Both the position numbers and the translations under genes were made by a program. A stretch of 64,000 nucleotides of DNA from assembly GCF_002904335.1 (NCBI RefSeq), contig NZ_PPHF01000010.1:124001-188000 (forward strand). Reading direction: 5' to 3'. Every line of letters begins with the position of its first letter. The first letter of the stretch is position 1. This document shows, in pieces, positions 15,478 through 28,231 of this stretch. The DNA is from Amycolatopsis sp. CA-126428. Its GTDB lineage: Bacteria > Actinomycetota > Actinomycetes > Mycobacteriales > Pseudonocardiaceae. The notes under the pieces are model-generated. The model was not told where the DNA came from. It ran no database searches and saw nothing but the letters and a program-made list of their open reading frames with translations.

Positions 15478-16844
15478 ATGGCCTCGACGATCGACTCCGC
15501 ACCCCGTCGCCGAAGCGTGCTCTGGAGCGCGGAACACCGGCTAACCACGATCGCGCTGCTGCTCGTGGTCACGTTGGTCGCGTTCGAGAGCATGGGCGTG
15601 GCGACGGCGATGCCCACGCTGGTCGCCGACCTCCACGGGTTGTCGCTCTACTCGTGGCCTTTCACGATCTTCCTGATCTCCAGCGTGGTCGCGACGGTGC
15701 TTTCGGGCCGGATCGGCGACCGCCGCGGCCCGGCGCCGGCGCTGCTCGCCGGGCCCATGTTGTTCGCGGCCGGTCTGGTGGTCGCAGGAACGGCGAGCGC
15801 GATGCCGATGCTCCTTCTCGGCCGCGCGTTGCAAGGCTTCGGCGCGGGATTGCTCCTCGTCTCGGTCTCCCTCCTGATCGCGCTGACGTTCACCGACCAC
15901 GAACGTCCGGTCATCTACGCCGCGAACGCGGCCGCTTGGGTCCTGCCCGCGGTCATCGGGCCGTCGGTAGCCGGGTCGTGACGGTCAGCGTCGGCTGGCG
16001 CTGGGTCTTCCTCGGCTTGGTTCCGCTCGTGGCAGTCGGCGTGCTGATGCTGGTCGTGGTCGTCCGGCGCTTGCCCACCCACGAGCCCGCCACGGGCGGG
16101 CGACGGGCGAGCGTGCCGCAGGCGATCATCGCCGCGCTCGGCGTCGCAGCGTTGACGTGGGCAGCTCAGCACCAGTCACTCGTCGCGCTCGGCTACGGCA
16201 CGGTCGGACTCATCGCGCTGGGCTACGCGCTCCGGAGGCTGCTGCCGTCCGGGACGTTGACTTCCCGCCCCGGCCTGCCGACCGTCATCGCCTCTCGTGC
16301 CCTGATAGCCGGAGCGTACGCCGGGATGGAGGCGTATCTCCCGCTGACGATGAGCGCGGTCCACGGTTACAGCCCCGCCCTCGCCGGCCTGCCACTGACG
16401 ATCACGGCTTTGGGCTGGTCGGCGGCGTCGGCAGCGCAAGGCCGGTACCTCGACTGGTCGCGAGAGGCATCGCTGCGCACCGGGTTCTGGCTGGTCGCGG
16501 CCGGCCTGGTCGGCTTCGGCCTGGTTTCGCAGTCGTGGTTCCCCGGCTGGGTCGCCTTCGTGGCCTGCGCGGTCGGCGGCGCAGGCATGGGGATCGCGAT
16601 GCCCGCGATCTCCGTCCTCCTGCTCCGCTACTCGCCCGAAGGCGAGCGCGGATTCAACACCTCGGCGATGCAGCTCGCGGACTGGGTCGGCTCTGCACTG
16701 CTCATCGGCCTGGGTGGTGTCCTGCTCGGCGCAGTCGGCTCGGTTTTCGACCCGTCGCCGGCGATGACCCTGCTCACGGTGGCCTTGGTGGCGCTCGCGG
16801 TGGTGGGCGTCCGGCTGAGCGGGCGGTGGCCGTCAAAGGTGTGA
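15478..16844 (+). pseudogene. MFS multidrug exporter, frameshifted
   Basis: Two frames together make one 14-TM-like major-facilitator exporter of about 455 aa. The first (15478-15981) runs from MASTIDSAPRRRS through motif A (SGRIGDRRGPAPAL) and motif C-like helices to PAVIGPSVAGS then TGA. The second resumes with VTVSVGWRWVFLGLVPLVAV and continues to 16844. Related exporters read GPSVAGLVTVSVGWRW, so one base seems missing near 15972-15976 (GGG TCGTG for GGG xTC GTG). It is a true mutation or a sequencing error; no slippery heptamer is seen. The promoter upstream is MerR-type. Confidence 0.8.
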
Positions 16845-16908
16845 CAGGCCACTTCGAGAGCCAGGGTGGACTTCGTCACGCACTGGAGCGGACTACCCTG
16901 GAACAGCG

Positions 16909-18105
16909 ATGACTTATCTCGACCATGCGGCGACCACACCGATGTTGCCCGAAGCCATAGCGGCGATGACCGAGGCGCTGCCCACCGTGGGCAACGCCTC
17001 GGCGCTGCACTCTTCGGGCCGCCGGGCTCGCCGGATGGTCGAAGAAGCCCGCGAAACCATCGCCGAGGCACTGGGTGCTCGTCCCTCCGAGGTGATCTTC
17101 ACCGGCGGGGGCACCGAGAGCGACAACCTCGCGATCAAGGGCATCTACTGGGCTCGTCGCGGCGAGCAGAAGCAGCGTCGCCGCGTCCTGTGCGGTGCCG
17201 CGGAGCACCACGCTGTGCTGGATACCGTCGAATGGCTCGAAGCCCACAGCGGCGCCGATGTGACGCTGCTCGACGTGGACAGCCAGGGGCGGGTCTCGCC
17301 TGACATCCTCCGGGCAGCCATCGCCGCGGATCCCGAGACCGTGGCGTTGGCCACCGTGATGTGGGCGAACAACGAAGTCGGCACGATCAACCCGATCGCC
17401 GAGCTGGCGGCGGTGTGCGCCGAGTTCGACATCCCGTTCCACACCGACGCGGTTCAGGCCGTCGGGGCCGCACCGGTCGACTTCGCCGCCAGCGGCGCCG
17501 CAGCGCTCACTCTGACCGGGCACAAGCTTGGTGGCCCATTCGGAGTGGGAGCGCTGCTGCTCGGACGTGACGTACCTTGCGCGCCTCTGCTGCACGGCGG
17601 AGGCCAGGAACGCAACGTCCGCTCCGGCACCCTCGACGTCCCGGCGATCGTGGGTTTCGCGACTGCGGTCCAAACCAGTGTCGCGTCCCGAGCCGACTAC
17701 GCGAAGCGCGTCGAGGAACTTCGGGACGAGCTCGTCGAGGCCGTTCAACGTGAGGTACCCGACGCCGTCCTCAACGGTGGAGATGGCGAGAGGCTGCCCA
17801 GCCACGCCCACTTCACGTTCCCCGGATGCGCCGGCGACAGCCTGTTGATGCTGCTCGACGCCAAGGGCATCGAATGCTCGACGGGATCTGCGTGCACTGC
17901 AGGCGTCGCTCAGCCGAGCCACGTGCTGCTCGCCATGGGGGCTGACCCGGCAGCGGCTCGCGGTTCCCTTCGTTTCTCCCTTGGCCACACATCCACCGCC
18001 GCGGACGTCGACGCCGTGGCTGCGGAGATCGGTGGCGTCGTCATGCGCGCCCGGCAGGCCGGTCTCGCCGGAATGCGCAAGCAGACTCAGAAGCAAGAGG
18101 TGTAA
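16909..18105 (+). CDS. Cysteine desulfurase (IscS/NifS family, Rv3025c type)
   Basis: 398 aa. PLP-dependent enzyme converting cysteine to alanine and enzyme-bound persulfide. Seen: N-terminal [41 protein letters not shown], the PLP Lys in [12 protein letters not shown] (about K206) and the catalytic Cys in [10 protein letters not shown] (about C329). It lies immediately before mnmA, five bases apart, so the persulfide probably serves tRNA 2-thiouridine formation, and perhaps Fe-S assembly. The hexamer TACCCT (16894-16899) nine nt before the ATG suggests a near-leaderless mRNA. Confidence 0.95.
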   Translation: MTYLDHAATTPMLPEAIAAMTEALPTVGNASALHSSGRRARRMVEEARETIAEALGARPSEVIFTGGGTESDNLAIKGIYWARRGEQKQRRRVLCGAAEHHAVLDTVEWLEAHSGADVTLLDVDSQGRVSPDILRAAIAADPETVALATVMWANNEVGTINPIAELAAVCAEFDIPFHTDAVQAVGAAPVDFAASGAAALTLTGHKLGGPFGVGALLLGRDVPCAPLLHGGGQERNVRSGTLDVPAIVGFATAVQTSVASRADYAKRVEELRDELVEAVQREVPDAVLNGGDGERLPSHAHFTFPGCAGDSLLMLLDAKGIECSTGSACTAGVAQPSHVLLAMGADPAAARGSLRFSLGHTSTAADVDAVAAEIGGVVMRARQAGLAGMRKQTQKQEV

Positions 18106-18109
18106 GGCA

Positions 18110-19201
18110 ATGCGGGTTTTGGCCGCGATGAGCGGAGGAGTGGACTCGGCGGTGGCCGCGGCGCGCGCGGTCGACGCGGGGCACGACGTCGTCGGTGTGC
18201 ACCTGGCCCTGTCGGCCAAACCGGGAACTCTGCGGACCGGCTCGCGCGGGTGTTGCACGATCGAGGACTCACACGACGCCCGGCGAGCTGCTGACATCCT
18301 CGGCATCCCGTTCTACATCTGGGATTTCGCTGAGCGCTTCACCGAAGAGGTCGTTGAAACCTTCGTCGGCGAATACGCTGCCGGACGCACCCCGAATCCT
18401 TGTGTCACCTGCAACGAGAAGATCAAGTTCGAAGCGCTTCTCGAAAAGGCGATGGCGCTCGGGTTCGATGCGGTCGCGACAGGTCACTACGCGCGTCTCA
18501 CCGTGGTAGACGGTGTGCCTGAATTGCGTCGCAGCGCGGACAGCGGCAAGGACCAGTCGTACGTACTCGCCTCGCTGACACCGGAACAACTCAGTCACGC
18601 CATGTTCCCCCTGGGTGGCTCCTGGAAGACCGACGTGCGGGCCGAGGCGGAGCGACGAGGTCTGTCCGTCGCAAACAAGCCCGACAGCCACGACATCTGC
18701 TTCATCCCGGACGGCGACACCAAGAAGTTCCTGGAGAACCGGCTGGGACAGCGTCCTGGCGAGCTCGTGGACGCGGAAACGGGTGCTGTCCTCGGCCGGC
18801 ACACGGGGGTGCACGGGTTCACGGTCGGCCAGCGCAAGGGGCTGGGGATCGATGCTCCGGCGCCGGACGGTCGTCCTCGGTACGTCCTGTCGCTCGAACC
18901 GGTCTCGGGCTCCGTCAAGGTCGGCTCCGCGGCCGACCTCGGCGTCAAGGTGATCGAGGCTGACCGGGCGATCTGGCCCAGCGGCCGGCCGCTGACCGAA
19001 CCCACCGAATGCGTGGTCCAGGTCAGGGCCCACGGAGGGATCGTGGAGGCGGTCGCCGACGTGGACAGCGACACCATGACGGTGCACTTGCGCGAGCCGC
19101 TGCGAGGAGTCGCTCCGGGTCAGGTCGTCGTTCTCTACCGCCCTGATCCCGGCGATGGAGACGTCGTCCTCGGCAGCGCGAAGATTTCCGGCACCCGCTG
19201 A
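18110..19201 (+). CDS. mnmA: tRNA-specific 2-thiouridylase
   Basis: 363 aa. PP-loop ATPase motif [17 protein letters not shown] at the N-terminus; catalytic Cys in [25 protein letters not shown]; second active-site Cys in [20 protein letters not shown] in the central domain; C-terminal beta-barrel. It thiolates U34 of tRNA Lys, Glu and Gln using sulfur from a cysteine desulfurase, whose gene lies directly upstream (AGAGGTGTAAGG is the ribosome site). It converges on the DUF222 gene 7 bp away. The second gene of the conserved iscS-mnmA pair. Confidence 0.96.
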   Translation: MRVLAAMSGGVDSAVAAARAVDAGHDVVGVHLALSAKPGTLRTGSRGCCTIEDSHDARRAADILGIPFYIWDFAERFTEEVVETFVGEYAAGRTPNPCVTCNEKIKFEALLEKAMALGFDAVATGHYARLTVVDGVPELRRSADSGKDQSYVLASLTPEQLSHAMFPLGGSWKTDVRAEAERRGLSVANKPDSHDICFIPDGDTKKFLENRLGQRPGELVDAETGAVLGRHTGVHGFTVGQRKGLGIDAPAPDGRPRYVLSLEPVSGSVKVGSAADLGVKVIEADRAIWPSGRPLTEPTECVVQVRAHGGIVEAVADVDSDTMTVHLREPLRGVAPGQVVVLYRPDPGDGDVVLGSAKISGTR

Positions 19202-19208
19202 TCGTCGG

Positions 19209-20480
19209 TCACTTCCGGGGCTTCTTCCGGAGCCGGTCCGCCTTTCGGCGGCGGGGGTGCATCGACGGTGGTGTCGTCGAATGGACTTGCCCTGTCGGCG
19301 TCGCGACGTTGAGGGTGCCATCCGGCGTGACTTCGTAGTCCCAGCCAAGCTGTCCCTCCAGCTTGCTGTGCCGCGAGCAGAAGGTGACGCCTTGGTCCGC
19401 GGCACCTCCGGACTCGCCCTTCGTGCGAGTCGCTTTGATCCCGCAGCTCTGTGCGGGGCGCGTGCATCCGGGCTGCCGGCACTCCTGGTCGCGAACCCTG
19501 ATGAACTCGTCCTGCTCGAGCGAGTAGCGCGTCGGAGACAGTTCGACCGCGTGACCATTTCGCGGATCGGTGAGAACTCGGCGCAGCGTCGTGTCGGGCC
19601 CGCCGATGATGTGCCGAGCCAGCGCAGACGCGATGGGCCCGCGACCGGCCAACGCCGCCGGGGTCTGATTGAGGCCGAGGTAGGTGGCCAGGTCGATGTG
19701 CAGGAAGACCTCGGTACGTTCGCTGGGGCCACCTGTGCCGCTGAGCAGCAGATCGATGGCCACGTCCGCTCGGAGCTGATCCAGCGTTCGCGGTTCGTCC
19801 GGCGTCTTCAACGCACGGGCTGCTTGGTCGACGCGGGCATAGGCGGCGGTTGCCTTCTCTGTCGGCGCGTTGTTGACCGACAGGTGGGTCACGCCGGTGT
19901 CTTGATGGTGCAGGGTGAGTCGCCGCTCGACGAGCTTTCTTTCGGTGCGGAGCGCTGCGCCGTCGGGATCGGCTTGCGCGGCGGCGTAGGTCGCGGCCCG
20001 CCGGACCTGGGTGGCGTTCTTTCCCGGCACCCGATCTTCGAGCGTCGCGTCGACGACACGTACGTGATCTCCCGACAGCCATGCCGTCGCATCGGTGACC
20101 TTCATGGCGCGATAGAGGTCGAGCTGGCCGTCGTCCATGAGGTTGAGCATGCGGGGGAGGCGGGCAATCAGCGCGTTGGCCGCGGAAACGATGGCACTGG
20201 CGCGGTGTTCCGTTATGGACAAGGCCAACGCGACTTCCGAAGACGCGCTGGGCGCCCGTCTCCGTCGCACGCTCAGGTCCGCGATCGCTCTCAGTTGCAC
20301 CGCTTGCAGTTTCGAGATCTCCGCGTCGGTATCACGGATCAGGTCGACGACCTGGTCGTCTTTCATGTGCTGCAAGGTGTTTGGGTCGGCGCGGATCGAT
20401 TGCAGCACGAACGGAAGTTCACCGTCGGCGCCCTGAACGGATGCGGGGATGAGCTTGTGGACTGGTTGTGAATGCGTCAT
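19209..20480 (-). CDS. DUF222 / 13E12-repeat protein with degenerate HNH domain
   Basis: 423 aa. The N-terminal two-thirds is DUF222 (LRAIADLSVRRRRAPSASSE, VALALSITEHRASAIVSAA). The C-terminus aligns with the HNH nuclease usually found there (DQECRQPGCTRPAQSC, then FCSRHSKLEGQLGWDYEVTP). The usual C-D-x-H-H catalytic core is replaced by CGIKAT, and the later CRRHHRLKH by CSRHSKLEG, so nuclease activity is probably lost. A basic tail (HPRRRKADRLRKKPRK) follows. Such genes occur in many scattered copies in actinobacteria and behave as accessory elements. The frame is open to 20612, but the ATG at 20480 is preferred. Confidence 0.85.
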   Translation of the reverse strand: MTHSQPVHKLIPASVQGADGELPFVLQSIRADPNTLQHMKDDQVVDLIRDTDAEISKLQAVQLRAIADLSVRRRRAPSASSEVALALSITEHRASAIVSAANALIARLPRMLNLMDDGQLDLYRAMKVTDATAWLSGDHVRVVDATLEDRVPGKNATQVRRAATYAAAQADPDGAALRTERKLVERRLTLHHQDTGVTHLSVNNAPTEKATAAYARVDQAARALKTPDEPRTLDQLRADVAIDLLLSGTGGPSERTEVFLHIDLATYLGLNQTPAALAGRGPIASALARHIIGGPDTTLRRVLTDPRNGHAVELSPTRYSLEQDEFIRVRDQECRQPGCTRPAQSCGIKATRTKGESGGAADQGVTFCSRHSKLEGQLGWDYEVTPDGTLNVATPTGQVHSTTPPSMHPRRRKADRLRKKPRK

Positions 20481-20519
20481 GAGCTCGACGGTACGACGGG
20501 TTGCGAGGAAAGTCAGCAA

Positions 20520-20548
20520 AAGGGCGCGAACGGTCCATTCGTGCCCTT
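20520..20548. promoter_or_regulatory. Imperfect inverted repeat upstream of the DUF222 gene
   Basis: AAGGGC-g-CGAA, a 7-base loop, TTCG-t-GCCCTT: ten paired positions interrupted by one mismatch. It lies 40 bp before the DUF222 start in a 193-bp gap that otherwise shows nothing clear. It may be an operator or RNA hairpin. Confidence 0.35.
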
Positions 20549-20673
20549 CATCTTGACGGATCGCAACTGTTTCGGGATCGTGCGGGTATGCGGACGTCCG
20601 CGTGACGATCATGGGAGGGTAAATGTCCGAAATAGACAGTCACTGCTTCGCTCCGGGTAGGGGGCTTCATTGC

Positions 20674-21126
20674 TCAGAGCTTGAGCTTGAAACCCGTGTG
20701 GCTGGGTGCGAATCCGAGCCGCTCGTAGAACCGGCGCGCTTCGGTCCGGGAGGTGTCCGACGTGAGTTGCACCAGGGCGCACCCGCGCCGCCGCGACTCG
20801 TCGATCGCCCAGCGGACGAGATCGGCGCCCAGTCCGGTGCCTCGATGGCCGGCGTGGATCCGCGCGGCCTCGATCTGGCCGCGAAGCGCGCCGCGCCTGG
20901 CGAGACCCGGAATGATCGTCAGCTGCAAGGTGCCGACCGGCTCGTCGCCTGACACGACGACCACCAAAAGCTGATTCGGATCCGCGTCGATCTCGTCAAA
21001 GGCGCGCAGGTACGGCTCGAGGTCGCCGAGGTCGTCCCGGGTGGCGCCGAGCTGGTCGTCCGCCAGCATGCGCACGATCGCCTCGATGTCTTCTCGCCGT
21101 GCCCTGCGGATGGTGTTGTCGGCCAC
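20674..21126 (-). CDS. GNAT-family N-acetyltransferase (copy 1)
   Basis: 150 aa. GNAT layout: IRRARREDIEAIVRMLADDQ, LQLTIIPGL, then the acetyl-CoA loop AARIHAGHRGTGLGADLVRW, the DESRRRGCALVQLTSD strand and RRFYERLGFAPSHTGFKLKL. The Q/RxxGxG/A loop (HRGTGLG) is intact. The substrate is unknown. It lies 10 bp downstream of a second, shorter GNAT with parallel sequence throughout, pointing to tandem duplication. The start is the GTG at 21124-21126. Confidence 0.88.
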   Translation of the reverse strand: MADNTIRRARREDIEAIVRMLADDQLGATRDDLGDLEPYLRAFDEIDADPNQLLVVVVSGDEPVGTLQLTIIPGLARRGALRGQIEAARIHAGHRGTGLGADLVRWAIDESRRRGCALVQLTSDTSRTEARRFYERLGFAPSHTGFKLKL

Positions 21127-21136
21127 GGCGTCAGTA

Positions 21137-21538
21137 TCACAGGACGCGGGTGAATCCTTGGTAGCTGTACTCGAAGCCGAAGCGAGCGTAGAAATCTCGC
21201 AGGTCGCCGCGGTTGACGCCCGAATCGAGGTGGACGCGCGCGCACCCGCGCCGGCGGGCTTCGTCGATGCCCCAGGTCAGGAGTGCGCTGGTCACACCGC
21301 GCCGTGCGGCGCGGATGCCTTCGAGCAGGCCGCGGGGTGCGCCGTCCCAGGCGAGGCCTCGAAGCACGGTCAGCTGTGCAGTGCCGGCGACGCCGTTGTC
21401 GTCCTCGGCCACGACCAGCGTGACGTGCGGGGTGTTCATGAGTTCCCGGAGCGCGGCTGCCAACGGTTCGCCGCGTGCGCCGAACAGGCGCACAAGCGCC
21501 TCGATGTCCGTTGCCCGCGCGCGTCTGATGACCTCCAT
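21137..21538 (-). CDS. GNAT-family N-acetyltransferase (copy 2)
   Basis: 133 aa. IRRARATDIEALVRLFGARG, LVVAEDDNGVAGTAQLTVL, GIRAARRGVTSALLTWGIDE, RRRGCARVHLDSGVNRGDLR and DFYARFGFEYSYQGFTRVL line up with copy 1. The acetyl-CoA pyrophosphate loop is altered: copy 1 has HRGTGLGADL, here it is ARRGVTSALL, without the second Gly. Cofactor binding may be weakened or changed. AGTATG (21546-21551; CATACT on the minus strand) seven nt from the ATG is a candidate leaderless -10. Confidence 0.83.
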   Translation of the reverse strand: MEVIRRARATDIEALVRLFGARGEPLAAALRELMNTPHVTLVVAEDDNGVAGTAQLTVLRGLAWDGAPRGLLEGIRAARRGVTSALLTWGIDEARRRGCARVHLDSGVNRGDLRDFYARFGFEYSYQGFTRVL

Positions 21539-21617
21539 CCCGCCCAGTATGCAGGAGGCTGGACGGCGGACCTAACTGCAACGACGTGGCTACCCGCAGT
21601 GCTGGCCGCGTCTGCTC

Positions 21618-22661
21618 TCAGGTCACCGCGTAACGACGAACCCCGTCGACGGTCTGGGCGCTCAATTTCCCTTGAGATGCCAGGAGATCGAGGTGGGCCG
21701 CGGTTTCGAGGACCGCAAGCATCTGATTGAAGGAGTCCATTTCGGACAGTTTGCGGTTGCGGCGAGTCCAGCCGATCCGGTGTGCTGCTTCGTACGCGCA
21801 AGTAGCGCCGGCCTCGATTTGGGAGGCGATTGTCTCGAGACGTTGACGATGGTGTTCCAGCAGTTCGTCGACCCGGGTGTGCACGCTTTCGGACACCGGG
21901 CCGTGCGCGGGAAGCATGCGGCGGTCCGGCATGGCACGCACCAAGCGGAGCGAGCCGATGAAGTCGTTGAGCGGCAGTTCGGCCGGCACCGGCTGGAACC
22001 CGATGGAGGGCGTGATGTGCGGCAGCACGTGGTCACCGGAGAACAACAGGTCGGCAGCGTCGTCGACGAAGACGACATGACCGGACGTGTGCCCCGGAGT
22101 GGCGACGACTTCGAACTGGCGTCCGGGCAGGATCGGCCGCGGGCCGGGCGTCAGCCATTCGTCGGGCGCTTCCCAGAGCTCGGCTTCCGTGTGCCGCCGG
22201 TTCGTTCCGAACTGTCGGGCTAGCGCTTCCACGACTTCGCCGGCCCCCGCCTGGAACAACAGGTCGACCTGGGCTTCCATCGGCAGGCGGTCGGGATTGC
22301 CGGAAGCCTTGAGCGATGGCTCTTCGTCCTGGCCGAGAGCGATCTTCGAACCGAAGTCACGACGCAGGACCACCGCCTGCGAATAGTGGTCCCGATGCAC
22401 GTGGGTCACGAGGAACTCGCTGACGTCGGCGAGTCCGGCACCGATCCCGCTCAGCGCGTCGGCGAGCTGTTGCCGGGCCACGGTCAGCGCCCAGCCGGAA
22501 TCGACCAGGACCAGCTTCTCGCCGTCGGTGACCGCGTAGACGTTGACCGCGCGCAAGGCATCGTTGGGCAGCGGCAACGGGATCCGATAGACGCCAGCGG
22601 AGACCTCGTAGATTCCGGGCTCGGTCCAGTTCCTGTCGCTGCTTTCCGGCAACGGTTCCAC
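21618..22661 (-). CDS. MBL-fold metallo-hydrolase
   Basis: 347 aa. Zinc motifs: THVHRDHYSQ (HxHxDH), ATPGHTSGHVVFVDD, LLFSGDHVLP and LPAHGPVSE; a C-terminal winged-helix-like segment (HRQRLETIASQIEAGATCAY, LETAAHLDLLASQGKLSA) follows as in LACTB2-like proteins. Such enzymes hydrolyse thioesters, lactones, nucleic acids or other esters; the substrate is not deducible. The GTG at 22659-22661 is chosen because GGAGG lies five nt before it. An in-frame GTG at 22736 has no ribosome site and would add 25 residues. Confidence 0.85.
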   Translation of the reverse strand: MEPLPESSDRNWTEPGIYEVSAGVYRIPLPLPNDALRAVNVYAVTDGEKLVLVDSGWALTVARQQLADALSGIGAGLADVSEFLVTHVHRDHYSQAVVLRRDFGSKIALGQDEEPSLKASGNPDRLPMEAQVDLLFQAGAGEVVEALARQFGTNRRHTEAELWEAPDEWLTPGPRPILPGRQFEVVATPGHTSGHVVFVDDAADLLFSGDHVLPHITPSIGFQPVPAELPLNDFIGSLRLVRAMPDRRMLPAHGPVSESVHTRVDELLEHHRQRLETIASQIEAGATCAYEAAHRIGWTRRNRKLSEMDSFNQMLAVLETAAHLDLLASQGKLSAQTVDGVRRYAVT

Positions 22662-22765
22662 GGTGACCTCCGTCCCGGCGAGACTGCGGCGTCCCGGCCT
22701 TTCTTCAGGCTGGGCCGTGCCGGGCCCGCTGTCCACCGGGAGGAGATGAGACGCCGGTCACTCGA

Positions 22766-23590
22766 TCAGTCGGTGTCCTGCTTCAGGGCCGTGTCGATCG
22801 TCAAGGCCGCGGCGACCACCATGCTGGCGAGCGGATCCGGCAGCGGGTGAGGGATCTCCACGACGTAGTTGTCGGCCGTGGTAAAGGCGGCTTTGAGGAA
22901 CCCGCCCCAGGTCTTGGTCACCCGCGCGACCTCGGTGTCGGCGTGGTCGCGGATCGAGAAGTTCCAGGCTCGCCAGTTCTCGGCGAAGATCCCGCCGACG
23001 GGCCGGCCGTCGACGATGAAGCCGAACCGGATCTTGCCGAAGACATTCTCCTGGACGATCTCGCCGATCGGCGTCTCGTCGGCCCTGGTGACGAGGAACC
23101 GGGACTTGAACACCTTCGCCGGCCGGGTCACCTTGAGCACGGTGCTGTGGTTGGCGTCGCGGACCTCGAACTTGTGGGTCAGGAACTGGTCGTAAGTGGT
23201 CAGGAGCCGGATCGCCTTTTTCAGCGTGCTCTGGCCCACCTCGACGACCCCGCCGAGCCGGTTGCCGTTTTGGTCGAAGACCCCGAACTCGTTGGCCATC
23301 TCGATCAGCTTGGCGCGCTGGTTGACCACGAGGACCGGCTCGGTGAACAGGGTCCCGCCCCCGGCGCGTGTTCCGCCTCGGCCACGTGTCGCGCGGTTGA
23401 CCTGGTTCTGGATCCGGGCCGGGTCGTGGGCGCGTTCGATGTCCAGCTCGATCGGCTCGGAGTCGCTCGGGGGCGGGGATGGGGAGGCCGCGCGGGTGTC
23501 GGCGGTCCAGGCCCGGCCGTCCCACCATCGGTGCAGACGGGGGTCCCGCGCGTCCGGGTACCAGCCCGGCTGCGGTGGCGAACTCGTCAT
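22766..23590 (-). CDS. Phospholipid scramblase / LURP-one-like protein with DUF2510 head
   Basis: 274 aa. The N-terminus PPQPGWYPDARDPRLHRWWD with GRAWTADTR is the DUF2510 motif seen at the ends of many actinobacterial membrane-associated proteins. A disordered linker leads to a beta-barrel domain (LVVNQRAKLIEMANEFGVFD, RFLVTRADETPIGEIVQENV, GKIRFGFIVDGRPVGGIFAE, NWRAWNFSIRDHADTEVARV) of the scramblase/tubby-like type. In bacteria the function is unknown, and true lipid scrambling is unproven. It is 121 bp from the divergent MetE-like gene. Confidence 0.85.
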   Translation of the reverse strand: MTSSPPQPGWYPDARDPRLHRWWDGRAWTADTRAASPSPPPSDSEPIELDIERAHDPARIQNQVNRATRGRGGTRAGGGTLFTEPVLVVNQRAKLIEMANEFGVFDQNGNRLGGVVEVGQSTLKKAIRLLTTYDQFLTHKFEVRDANHSTVLKVTRPAKVFKSRFLVTRADETPIGEIVQENVFGKIRFGFIVDGRPVGGIFAENWRAWNFSIRDHADTEVARVTKTWGGFLKAAFTTADNYVVEIPHPLPDPLASMVVAAALTIDTALKQDTD

Positions 23591-23711
23591 GGCCGGTCAG
23601 CCTATCGCCGCGGACCCACTCATGGCGTCACCGAACGGAAATGCGGTGAATGTCCGCATCTCGACGCCCCGGCCGGTACCGGTGTCGAGGGGTCGACCAG
23701 AATCGGTGGTC

Positions 23712-24749
23712 GTGAGTGAGCGAATCTGGCCCAGCGGAGCCGCAACGGCGATCGGATCGATGCCGGGCGAAGATCCCGCCGAAGCGGCGGCGGTCGTGTT
23801 CGGCGAACTGCCCGACTTTCCGCACCTGCCCGAGCTGCCGGCCCGCGGCGTCGGGGCGGACATGCTCGGCCGGACAGCCGCACTGCTCGTCGACCTGGCG
23901 GTCGAGGTCGTGCCGAGCGGCTACCGCGTCGCGTCGCGGCCTGGGCACGAGCATCGCCGGGCCCTCGATCTGCTTCGCTGGGATCTCGACGCCGTGCAGG
24001 AGGCTCGGGAGAAGTCCGGGGTCACCCCGCCGGTCTTCAAGGTTCAGGTGGCCGGGCCGTGGACGCTCGGCGCCGGGATCGAACTGGCCCGCGGTCATCG
24101 GGTGCTCACCGATCGCGGGGCCTTGCGAGACTTCACGGCGTCCCTGCTGGACGGCCTGGCCGACCACGTCGCGGAAGTGCAGGCCAGGACCGGCGCGCCG
24201 GTAGTCGTCCAGTTCGACGAACCGTCGTTGCCCGCGGTGCTGGCCGGCGGCCTGTCGACGCCGTCCGGCTACGGGACCGTCCCCGCGGTGCCGGAGCCTG
24301 AGGCCCGCCAGCTGCTCACCACCGTGATCGAGGGCGCGCGACGGATCACCGATCGTCCGGTGATCCTGCACTGCTGCGCCGCGAAACCGCCCCTGGGGTT
24401 GCTGCGCGAGGCCGGTGCGGACGCCTTGGCCTTCGACCTCGCCGCGCTCGACGGGGCGTCTGCCGCGTTCCTCGACGAGGTCGGTGAGGTGTGGGACGGC
24501 GGGGCGACGCTGTTCATGGGCGCGGTTCCGGCGACCTCGCCGACGTCGCCGCCGAGCCTGAAGGATGTCGGAGAGCCGGCGTTCCGGCTGGCCGACCGGC
24601 TCGGCTTCAACCGCAGCGTCCTCGCCGAACGGGCGGTACCGACACCTGCCTGCGGCCTCGCCGGTGCGACACCGGAATGGATGCGGCGGGCCCTGGCGCT
24701 GACGCGGGACCTCGGCAAAGCCTTCGTGGAGCCGCCGGAAGGCTGGTGA
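23712..24749 (+). CDS. MetE C-terminal-domain protein (Rv3015c type)
   Basis: 345 aa. It corresponds only to the catalytic C-terminal half of cobalamin-independent methionine synthase: GAATAIGSMPGEDPAEAAAV, FKVQVAGPWTLGAGIELARG, VVVQFDEPSLPAVLAGG. Candidate zinc ligands remain in ILHCCAAKP and TPACGLAGAT. The N-terminal folate-binding half is absent, so it may be a core methyltransferase using another methyl donor (inference). The GTG at 23712 (VSERIWPSGAATAIGS) is chosen because the family begins there. The position two genes before ligA is conserved in actinobacteria. Confidence 0.85.
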   Translation: MSERIWPSGAATAIGSMPGEDPAEAAAVVFGELPDFPHLPELPARGVGADMLGRTAALLVDLAVEVVPSGYRVASRPGHEHRRALDLLRWDLDAVQEAREKSGVTPPVFKVQVAGPWTLGAGIELARGHRVLTDRGALRDFTASLLDGLADHVAEVQARTGAPVVVQFDEPSLPAVLAGGLSTPSGYGTVPAVPEPEARQLLTTVIEGARRITDRPVILHCCAAKPPLGLLREAGADALAFDLAALDGASAAFLDEVGEVWDGGATLFMGAVPATSPTSPPSLKDVGEPAFRLADRLGFNRSVLAERAVPTPACGLAGATPEWMRRALALTRDLGKAFVEPPEGW

Positions 24750-24832
24750 CGGAATCCGGCAACTCGCCGACGTCCGCTCCGGCCGGCAAGTAGCGTGTCG
24801 GGTAGCCGACCGAACGAGGATCACCCCTGACC

Positions 24833-28216
<3,384 letters not shown>

Positions 28217-28231
28217 CCTGGGCGTTGTCGA

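Noticed and set aside
15960..15985. Programmed ribosomal frameshift in the exporter gene
   Set aside because: No slippery heptamer and no downstream stem is evident; a lost base explains the pattern better.
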